From RI-92 sp037384645 (GTDB taxonomy: Bacteria > Pseudomonadota > Gammaproteobacteria > UBA6429 > Thiohalophilaceae): a stretch of DNA of 47,953 nucleotides. Below are positions 42,106-47,953 of the stretch, in pieces; position 1 is the stretch's first letter, and each line of letters starts with the position of its first letter. Made by a program: the position numbers and the translations under genes. Location: assembly GCA_037384645.1 (NCBI GenBank), contig JARRNT010000043.1, positions 1 through 47,953 on the forward strand, in the 5' to 3' direction. The notes below the pieces were generated by a model. It had not been told where the DNA came from. It saw only the letters and a program-made list of their open reading frames with translations, and made no database searches.

Positions 42106-43218
42106 TCAGTGCTCCAGCAGGATCCGCAGGGTCCGGCGCAGAGGTTCAGCCGCGCCCCACAATAATTGATCACCCACAGTAAAAGCCGACAGGTATTCCT
42201 TGCCCATGCTCAGTTTACGCATGCGCCCCACCGGCACCGACAAGGTCCCCGTCACCGCCGCGGGAGTCAATTCCTGCATGGTGATGTCCTTCTCGTTGGG
42301 CACGACCTTCACCCAATCGTTAGCCCGGGCGACGATGTCATGGATCTCATCCAGCGGCACATCCTTTTTCAGCTTGATCGTGAGGGCCTGGGAGTGACAA
42401 CGCATGGCGCCGACACGCACGCACAGGCCATCGATCGGCACCGGGTTGTCGCTGCGACCCAGAATCTTGTTGGTCTCTACCTCTGCCTTCCATTCTTCCT
42501 TACTCTGACCGGATTCCAGCTGTACATCGATCCAGGGGATCAGACTGGCCGCCAGCGGAACCGGCCATTGCAGCAAGGGATAGGCATCACTGCGCAAAAA
42601 CTCGGTGACCTTACGATCGATTTCCAGAATGGCCGAGGCCGGGTCATCCAGTAATGACATCACATCAGTATGGATAGCCCCCATTTGTTTGATCAATTCG
42701 CGCATGTTCTGGGCACCAGCACCCGAGGCGGCCTGGTAGGTCATCGGTGTAATCCATTCGATCAGGTCCTGCTCTAGCAGGCCGCCGATCGCCATCAACA
42801 TCAGGCTTACAGTGCAATTGCCGCCGACGTAGGTCTTGACGCCCTGGCGGATGCCAGCCTGGATCACATTGAGATTCACCGGGTCCAGCACAATGATGCT
42901 GTCATCTTTCATGCGCAGGCTCGAAGCGGCATCGATCCAGTAACCCTGCCAGCCGGCTTCGCGCAGCCGGGGATAGACGGCCTTGGTGTAATCGCCGCCC
43001 TGACAGGTGACGATGAGATCCATGGCCTTGAGCTCATTGATGTCGTTGGCATCCTTCAGCGCCGGTACGTCCTTACCGATTGCCGGGCCGGGCTGGCCCA
43101 CCTGTGACGTGGTAAAAAAGATCGGCTCGATGTCGTTGAAATCCTGCTCCTGTAGCATCCGTTGCATCAGCACGGAACCCACCATACCGCGCCAACCGAT
43201 CATGCCAACTCGTTTCAT
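42106..43218 (-). CDS. asd: Aspartate-semialdehyde dehydrogenase
   Basis: Asd reduces aspartyl phosphate to aspartate semialdehyde, the branch point to lysine, diaminopimelate, methionine and threonine. The active-site cysteine is in YVGGNCTVSLMLMAIGGLL. The NADP loop is MIGWRGMVGSVLMQRM, and TYQAASGAGAQNMRELIKQM and RVGAMRCHSQALTIKL are further signatures of the gammaproteobacterial type. Length 370 residues is close to E. coli (367). It follows leuB by 80 bases and is followed closely by its non-catalytic-looking paralogue. Confidence 0.97.
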   Translation of the reverse strand: MKRVGMIGWRGMVGSVLMQRMLQEQDFNDIEPIFFTTSQVGQPGPAIGKDVPALKDANDINELKAMDLIVTCQGGDYTKAVYPRLREAGWQGYWIDAASSLRMKDDSIIVLDPVNLNVIQAGIRQGVKTYVGGNCTVSLMLMAIGGLLEQDLIEWITPMTYQAASGAGAQNMRELIKQMGAIHTDVMSLLDDPASAILEIDRKVTEFLRSDAYPLLQWPVPLAASLIPWIDVQLESGQSKEEWKAEVETNKILGRSDNPVPIDGLCVRVGAMRCHSQALTIKLKKDVPLDEIHDIVARANDWVKVVPNEKDITMQELTPAAVTGTLSVPVGRMRKLSMGKEYLSAFTVGDQLLWGAAEPLRRTLRILLEH

Positions 43219-43298
43219 ACACTTAACCCCTGATAAAAATTTATTGCAACTGAACTGCGTTATGAGTACCTGTTACGGTGTTTGCTAATAATCGTGGT

Positions 43299-44378
43299 TC
43301 AGGCCCTGAGGGCCCTGACCACGGCATCACCCATTTCGGCCGTGCCAACCCGGGTCATGCCGTCAATGAAGATGTCTGCCGTGCGTAAACCCTGGTCCAG
43401 CACCCTGCTCACCGCCGTCTCGATTTTATCGGCGAGCTCAGATTCATTGAGCGAATAGCGTAACATCATCGCTACCGACAGGATCGTTGCCAGCGGATTG
43501 GCAACATTTTGCCCGGCGATATCCGGCGCCGAACCGTGAATCGGTTCATACATCCCCTGCCCGCGTTCATTCAACGAGGCCGACGGCAGCATCCCGATAG
43601 AACCGGTCAGCATGGCAGCTTCATCGGAGAGAATATCACCGAACATATTGGTCGTCACAATCACGTCGAATTGCTTGGGCGCACGCACCAGTTGCATGGC
43701 GGCATTATCCACGTACATATGACTCAGCTCCACATCGCTATAGTCTTTGTGCACTTGCGTTACCACGTTGCGCCAATGCTCGGTACACTCCAGCACGTTG
43801 GCCTTGTCGACCGAACACACCCGGCTATCGCGCTTGCGCGCAATATCAAACGCGACTTTGGCAATACGCTCAATTTCAGACGTTTTGTACACCAGGGTGT
43901 TGAAGCCTTCCTGCTCACCATTATCCAGTTCCCGCAGGCCGCGCGGCTGACCGAAATAAATACCACCGGTCAATTCGCGCACGATCATAATATCCAGTCC
44001 GGATACCACCTCGGGTTTGAGACTGGAAGCCTGCGCCAGTTGCGGATACAAAATGGCCGGGCGCAGGTTGGCAAACAATCCCAGCCCGGCACGTAAACCC
44101 AGCAAGCCCTTTTCCGGACGCACAGCAATGTCCAGCGGTTCCCACTTGGGGCCACCGACCGCGCCGAGTAACACGGCATCGGCCTGTTTGGCCTGTTCCA
44201 ATGTCTCCTCGGGCAGGGGTGTACCGGTCGCATCATATGCACTGCCACCGACCAGGGCCTGTGTCATCTCTACTGCTAAACCAAAATCCTGTTGGAGCGT
44301 ATTTAATACCTTTATCGCTTCGGCAACAATCTCCTGGCCGATACCGTCACCCGGCAGGATTAAAATCTTTTTGCTCAT
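43299..44378 (-). CDS. leuB: 3-isopropylmalate dehydrogenase
   Basis: LeuB oxidatively decarboxylates 3-isopropylmalate to 2-ketoisocaproate with NAD. Signatures are ILPGDGIGQEIVAEAIKVL, VRELTGGIYFGQPRG with the catalytic tyrosine, the lysine in VCSVDKANVLECTEHW, and MFGDILSDEAAMLTGSIGMLPSAS with the metal aspartates. EPIHGSAPDIAGQNVANP contacts NAD. Length 359 residues is normal. It lies nine bases behind leuD. Confidence 0.98.
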   Translation of the reverse strand: MSKKILILPGDGIGQEIVAEAIKVLNTLQQDFGLAVEMTQALVGGSAYDATGTPLPEETLEQAKQADAVLLGAVGGPKWEPLDIAVRPEKGLLGLRAGLGLFANLRPAILYPQLAQASSLKPEVVSGLDIMIVRELTGGIYFGQPRGLRELDNGEQEGFNTLVYKTSEIERIAKVAFDIARKRDSRVCSVDKANVLECTEHWRNVVTQVHKDYSDVELSHMYVDNAAMQLVRAPKQFDVIVTTNMFGDILSDEAAMLTGSIGMLPSASLNERGQGMYEPIHGSAPDIAGQNVANPLATILSVAMMLRYSLNESELADKIETAVSRVLDQGLRTADIFIDGMTRVGTAEMGDAVVRALRA

Positions 44379-44387
44379 TATTTCTCT

Positions 44388-45032
44388 CTAGTTAGTCTGA
44401 AACAGCCACGGTGCCTGTTGTTTGCGTTTTGCTTCATAGGCCTTGATTTCGTCCACATGCTGCAAGGTCAGGCCGATGTCATCCAGGCCGTTAATCAGGC
44501 AGTGTTTACGAAAGGCATCAACCTCGAAATCAATCGTGCTGCCATCCGGGCGGGCGATCTGTTGCTTTTCCAGGTCCACTGTCAGTTGATAGCCTTCCTG
44601 CTTTGCAACGTCGCGAAACAGGCCATCCACGACCGCCGCATCCAGCACAATCGGCAAAACACCGTTCTTGAAGCAGTTATTAAAAAAGATGTCGGCAAAA
44701 CTGGGCGCAATGATGACACGAAAGCCGTAATCCTGTAAGGCCCAGGGCGCATGTTCTCGTGACGATCCGCAGCCGAAATTCTCACGTGCCAGTAAAATCC
44801 TCGCGCCCTGATAGCGAGCCTGATTCAGGACAAAATCCGGATTGAGCGGGCGCGTGCTGTTGTCCATGCCCGGCTCGCCATGATCCAGATAACGCCACTC
44901 ATCAAACAGGTTGGGACCAAAACCGGAACGCTTGATGGATTTCAGAAACTGCTTGGGGATAATCGCATCGGTATCAACATTGGCGCGGTCCATGGGCGCC
45001 ACGATCGCTGTTAATGTAATAAACTTTTCCAT
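44388..45032 (-). CDS. leuD: 3-isopropylmalate dehydratase small subunit
   Basis: LeuD is the swivelling small subunit that joins LeuC to isomerise 2- to 3-isopropylmalate. Signatures are MDRANVDTDAIIPKQFLKSI and the active-site loop ENFGCGSSREHAPWAL. I start at ATG 45032, with AGGAG six bases upstream, giving 214 residues. The upstream open frame lies inside the hairpin of the leuC-leuD gap and is not coding. leuC, leuD and leuB form one unit. Confidence 0.97.
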   Translation of the reverse strand: MEKFITLTAIVAPMDRANVDTDAIIPKQFLKSIKRSGFGPNLFDEWRYLDHGEPGMDNSTRPLNPDFVLNQARYQGARILLARENFGCGSSREHAPWALQDYGFRVIIAPSFADIFFNNCFKNGVLPIVLDAAVVDGLFRDVAKQEGYQLTVDLEKQQIARPDGSTIDFEVDAFRKHCLINGLDDIGLTLQHVDEIKAYEAKRKQQAPWLFQTN

Positions 45033-45050
45033 TTCACACTCCTGTTTTAG

Positions 45051-45112
45051 ACGCAAAGGACGCAAAGTTAAAAACTAAATATTATTTCTTTGCGCCTTCG
45101 CGTCCTTTGCGT
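45051..45112. repeat. Imperfect palindrome in the leuC-leuD gap
   Basis: Arms ACGCAAAGGACGC (45051-45063) and GCGTCCTTTGCGT (45100-45112) are perfectly complementary over 13 bases. The right arm also contains an 8-base insertion (GAAGGCGC on the complement) relative to a second AAAG block present in both, so the two halves look like copies of one ~20-base unit. An AT-rich loop lies between. Similar CGCAAAGGACGC units are familiar to me as dispersed palindromic repeats in several genomes. It could stabilise or attenuate the leuC-leuD mRNA. Confidence 0.6.
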
Positions 45113-45115
45113 AAA

Positions 45116-46528
45116 TTACTCCAGCGTCAAGCTACGCACATCAATAAAGTGGCCCGTTACCGCCGCGGCCGCGGCCATGGCCGGGCTCACCAGATGCGTG
45201 CGCCCACCCTGGCCCTGGCGACCTTCAAAATTGCGATTGGAGGTAGAGGCACAACGCTCGCCCGGTTCCAGGCGGTCGGCATTCATGGCCAGGCACATGG
45301 AACAACCCGGTTCGCGCCATTCAAATCCGGCATCGAGAAAAATCTGGTCCAGGCCTTCCTGCTCCGCCTGATGCTTGACCAGGCCGGAACCCGGCACCAC
45401 CATCGCCAGTTTGATGTTGCTTGCCACTTTGCGCCCCTTGACCACTGCCGCTGCCGCGCGCAGGTCTTCAATGCGCGAGTTGGTGCAGGAGCCGATAAAC
45501 ACCTTGTCCGGTTGAATCGCATTAATGGGCGTATTCGCTTCCAGTCCCATGTATTTCAACGCTGCCCTGGCACCGTCACGCTTAACCGGGTCCGTGAAGC
45601 TGTCCGGGTCCGGCACTTTGCCATCCACACCAATCACCATTTCCGGTGAAGTGCCCCAGCTAACCTGAGGCTGGATGGTGTGCCCATCCAGGCTGACCAC
45701 CTTGTCGAACTGCGCATCCGGGTCGCTTACCAGTTCGCGCCAACTGGCTACCGCCTGTTCCCATAAATCATCCCTGGGCGCATAAGGCCGGCCTTTCGCA
45801 TATTCGATGGTCTTGTCATCCACGGCGACCATGCCGGCACGGGCACCAGCCTCAATGGCCATGTTGCACAGGGTCATGCGCCCCTCCATGGACAAGGCCC
45901 GGATCGCCTCGCCACCGAATTCAATGGCATGCCCGGTGCCACCGGCAGTGCCGATGTGGCCGATGATGGCCAGCACGATATCTTTAGCGGTGACGCCCGG
46001 CTGGACCTGACCGTCAACGCGCACCAGCATGGACCTGGATTTTTTCTGAATCAGGCACTGGGTAGCCAGCACGTGCTCAACCTCCGAAGTGCCGATGCCA
46101 AAGGCCAGGGCGCCGAAGGCACCGTGGGTAGACGTATGGGAATCGCCGCAGACCACGGTCATGCCCGGCAGGGTCGCACCCTGCTCCGGCCCAATGACAT
46201 GCACGATGCCCTGGCGCAGATCATTCATTTTGAATTCGGTAATGCCGAAGTCCACGCAATTCTGATCGAGGGTTTCGACCTGGAGCCGCGACACCGGATC
46301 GGCAATGCCCTTGTCCCGATCGGTGGTCGGGACATTGTGGTCCGGCACCGCCAGGTTGGCATCCAGTCGCCAGGGTTTACGCCCGGCCAGGCGCAGACCT
46401 TCAAAGGCCTGGGGTGAAGTCACCTCATGCACCAGGTGTCGGTCGATATAGAGCAAGGAGGTGCCGTCACCGTTGTCACGCACCTCGTGCTGTTGCCACA
46501 ATTTGTCGTACAGGGTTTTTCCAGCCAT
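45116..46528 (-). CDS. leuC: 3-isopropylmalate dehydratase large subunit
   Basis: LeuC is the aconitase-family large subunit with a [4Fe-4S] cluster. Cluster cysteines lie in GSCTNSRIEDLRAAA and PGCSMCLAMN; MAGKTLYDKLWQQHEV is the usual N-terminus, and GDSHTSTHGAFGALAFGIGTSEVEHV and TIEYAKGRPYAPR are family signatures. I start at ATG 46528, with GGAGG nine bases upstream, giving 470 residues. It is the first gene of leuC-leuD-leuB and divergent from a LysR gene. A fair sigma70 promoter precedes it. Confidence 0.97.
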   Translation of the reverse strand: MAGKTLYDKLWQQHEVRDNGDGTSLLYIDRHLVHEVTSPQAFEGLRLAGRKPWRLDANLAVPDHNVPTTDRDKGIADPVSRLQVETLDQNCVDFGITEFKMNDLRQGIVHVIGPEQGATLPGMTVVCGDSHTSTHGAFGALAFGIGTSEVEHVLATQCLIQKKSRSMLVRVDGQVQPGVTAKDIVLAIIGHIGTAGGTGHAIEFGGEAIRALSMEGRMTLCNMAIEAGARAGMVAVDDKTIEYAKGRPYAPRDDLWEQAVASWRELVSDPDAQFDKVVSLDGHTIQPQVSWGTSPEMVIGVDGKVPDPDSFTDPVKRDGARAALKYMGLEANTPINAIQPDKVFIGSCTNSRIEDLRAAAAVVKGRKVASNIKLAMVVPGSGLVKHQAEQEGLDQIFLDAGFEWREPGCSMCLAMNADRLEPGERCASTSNRNFEGRQGQGGRTHLVSPAMAAAAAVTGHFIDVRSLTLE

Positions 46529-46557
46529 TTTTCGCCTTCCTCCTAGCATGTGACATG

Positions 46558-46586
46558 ATACTAACCGTCTTGCATATATTACTCAA
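46558..46586 (-). promoter_or_regulatory. Candidate promoter of leuCDB
   Basis: On the minus strand, TTGAGT (plus 46581-46586) and TAGTAT (plus 46558-46563) are exactly 17 bases apart. The start point would fall about 24 bases before the leuC ATG. The leader is too short for a leucine attenuator peptide. Confidence 0.6.
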
Positions 46587-46590
46587 ATTC

Positions 46591-46606
46591 ATTATTTTCA
46601 TATAAT
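46591..46606. promoter_or_regulatory. LysR-type operator candidate between leuC and the LysR gene
   Basis: The 16-base dyad ATTATTTTCATATAAT has 5-bp arms and fits the T-N11-A pattern of LysR-type sites. It overlaps TATAAT (46601-46606), a probable -10 of the regulator gene, and lies just upstream of the leuC -35. That position would allow autorepression of the regulator and activation of leuCDB. Confidence 0.45.
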
Positions 46607-46631
46607 CTATTACTTTTTGGAATCATACAAA

Positions 46632-47495
46632 ATGGACGTCGCCAGCCTCCGAGCCTTTCTTGCCGTCGCCGAACACGGCTCCTTCTCCGCCGCATCCGAG
46701 TATTTATTCCTGACCCAGCCTGCCATCAGCAAACGTATCGCCAGTCTGGAAACGGAACTGGACACCGCCCTGTTTGATCGCATCGGTCGGCAAATCAGTC
46801 TGACCGAGGCCGGCAAGGCTCTGTTGCCGCGTGCCCGTCAGATTCTGCAGGAGATCGAAGACAGTACGCGCGTCATCCGTAACCTGTCCGGGCTGGTCAG
46901 TGGCCGCCTGAGTATCGGCACCAGCCACCATATCGGCCTGCATCGCCTGCCGCCGGTATTACGTGCATACAGCAAGACCTATCCGGAGGTGGAACTGGAT
47001 ATTCATTTCATGGACTCGGAAGAGGCCTGTCGTGCCGTCGAGCACGGGGACCTGGAGCTGGGTATCGTCACCCTGCCCCTGCAGCCATCGCCAGTTTTGG
47101 AGACACAGATCGTCTGGCCCGATCCGCTATGTGTGATTGTCGGCAAACATCATCCCCTCGCCCGTCACAAGCGGCTTAGCCTGGCCCAATTAGCGCAACA
47201 CAAAGCCGTCCTGCCGGCACGCGGCACTTTTACCCGGGAAATTATCGAACAGGCGTTCATCAAGTATCACGTCGACGTCAATATCAGTCTGTCTACCAAC
47301 TATCTGGAAACGATCAAAATGCTGGTCAGCGTCGGACTGGGGTGGAGTGTGCTTCCGGAGAGCATGTTGAGCGCCGATGTGAAGGCGATCCCGGCGCAAG
47401 GGCTGCATCTAAAACGTGATCTTGGCGTGGTCTGGCACAGCGCACGCACGCTCAGTAACGCCGCCCATGCCCTGCAAAATCAATTACTCGAATAA
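46632..47495 (+). CDS. LysR-family transcriptional regulator, divergent from leuCDB
   Basis: This is a DNA-binding regulator of 287 residues. The N-terminal winged helix-turn-helix is typical: SLRAFLAVAEHGSFSAASEYLFLTQPAISKRIASLETELDTALFDR. The effector domain follows (RLSIGTSHHIGLHRLPPVLRAY, then SVGLGWSVLPESML near the end). I start at ATG 46632; a TTG at 46617 adds five residues with no merit. Its position next to leuC, also seen in Pseudomonas (PA3122 as I recall), suggests that it controls leucine synthesis, sensing isopropylmalate or a related acid; this is an inference. Confidence 0.92.
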   Translation: MDVASLRAFLAVAEHGSFSAASEYLFLTQPAISKRIASLETELDTALFDRIGRQISLTEAGKALLPRARQILQEIEDSTRVIRNLSGLVSGRLSIGTSHHIGLHRLPPVLRAYSKTYPEVELDIHFMDSEEACRAVEHGDLELGIVTLPLQPSPVLETQIVWPDPLCVIVGKHHPLARHKRLSLAQLAQHKAVLPARGTFTREIIEQAFIKYHVDVNISLSTNYLETIKMLVSVGLGWSVLPESMLSADVKAIPAQGLHLKRDLGVVWHSARTLSNAAHALQNQLLE

Positions 47496-47842
47496 ACTTG
47501 ATTCTCAATTTTGTATTATCATTCACAACCCAATTTCCAGGTTCGCTGAACGCCACTTTAATTTTATTTAAAAAAGTGAAAACGCCATCACAAAGTAATC
47601 CGAATAGTGCAATCCACCGAACACACCCAGATCCTGTTTAAGGCTCTAGTCAGCTTCCATCAAAATCATTCTGTCATAGCCATAACGCCGTTATTTTAGT
47701 GCAACACATCACAAATCCACGACACAAAAAAACGACTTGTGAAAATGGTCGCAGGTAAATTTTGAAAAATAGTTTATTTATTACTCCATAGAAACACATC
47801 AGATGTTTCATACGGCTAGAACTGACAAACTGGAGAGAACGG
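47496..47842. other. 347-base gene-free AT-rich region
   Basis: No credible ORF, tRNA or strong terminator is visible. The base composition is clearly richer in A and T than the rest of the window. A weak hairpin CACTTT/AAAGTG lies near 47553-47578 and could end the LysR message. Short dyads (CACAA...TTGTG near 47722-47741) and AT tracts upstream of the lipoprotein gene might be regulator sites. TTGAAA at 47762-47767 is a possible -35, with no convincing -10. Confidence 0.5.
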
Positions 47843-47953
47843 ATGAACTATACAAGGAACATCCTGTTGTACCTGTTGTTCGCGATCGTCCTGGGCGGTT
47901 GTGGCGGCGGGAGCACAACGATTACTGGCAATAATACCAGTAACGCCACGAGT
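47843..47953 (+). CDS. Lipoprotein, N-terminal fragment (runs off the right edge)
   Basis: ATG 47843, with GGAGAG seven to nine bases upstream, opens a frame of 37 codons to the window end. The start MNYTRNILLYLLFAIVLGGC is a lipoprotein signal with lipobox LGGC, followed by glycines and a Ser/Thr/Asn-rich stretch (GGGSTTITGNNTSNATS). A flexible glycine- and threonine-rich linker after the lipid anchor is common in large surface proteins, but the main domain lies outside the window and cannot be named. Confidence 0.75.
   Translation, partial: MNYTRNILLYLLFAIVLGGCGGGSTTITGNNTSNATS

Noticed and set aside
46529..46557. Leucine leader peptide and attenuator before leuC
   Set aside because: The leader is only about two dozen bases long and contains no short ORF with leucine codons.

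Overview
The window is a chromosomal segment of a gammaproteobacterium. Almost every gene has a close counterpart in that class, and the gene order follows two blocks that I recall from Pseudomonas aeruginosa: mltD / peptide ABC transporter / fabI / ppiD / hupB / lon / clpX / clpP / tig / tRNAs / folD / cysS / ppiB / lpxH, and metZ / purF / cvpA / SPOR protein / folC / accD / trpF / truA / fimV / usg / asd / leuB / leuD / leuC / LysR. Here the two blocks lie next to each other, and trpB and trpA sit between trpF and accD. Genus and species cannot be fixed from the sequence alone; a Chromatiales-like lineage is my guess. I see no prophage, insertion sequence, CRISPR array or defence island.

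Layout: (1) 1-7 kb: the tail of a LysM lytic transglycosylase (mltD-like), then a four-gene minus-strand operon for a peptide-type ABC importer with unusual architecture (a lipoprotein binding protein that also has a C-terminal membrane helix, and a DppC-type permease with a long N-terminal extension). (2) 7-18 kb: fabI, a sodium/dicarboxylate symporter, then a protein quality-control cluster read on the minus strand: tig, clpP, clpX, lon, hupB and ppiD. tRNA-Val and tRNA-Asp lie directly behind hupB and share its strong terminator. tRNA-Pro, -Arg, -His, -Lys and -Leu lie upstream of tig. A sigma32-like promoter precedes lon, and a strong sigma70-like promoter with a GC-rich discriminator precedes tRNA-Pro. 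(3) 18.8-23.8 kb: folD, an unknown exported protein, cysS, two tandem cyclophilins (one exported, one cytosolic) and lpxH. (4) 23.8-27.5 kb: the least conserved part, with an unknown lipoprotein, a DUF455 ferritin-like protein, a type-2 glycerate kinase, a 65-residue membrane protein and a Nudix hydrolase. (5) 27.5-41 kb: a long minus-strand series fimV, ecfT-like, truA, trpF, trpB, trpA, accD, folC, SPOR protein, cvpA, purF, metZ. (6) 41-47.5 kb: usg, asd, leuB, leuD and leuC, with a divergent LysR regulator. (7) The right edge holds a gene-free AT-rich stretch and the start of a lipoprotein gene.

The genes are mostly housekeeping: proteostasis, fatty acid and lipid A synthesis, folate, tRNA supply, and biosynthesis of purines, tryptophan, leucine, methionine and aspartate-family amino acids. 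The most notable local anomalies are a one-base frameshift in trpA, a SPOR domain cut in half, a probable CTG start for metZ, a 178-bp hairpin-rich element behind tRNA-Pro that is bounded by 19-nt copies of the tRNA sequence in opposite orientations, a similar inverted T-arm copy behind tRNA-Arg, and the unusual ABC importer. I did not find a convincing new multi-gene system.
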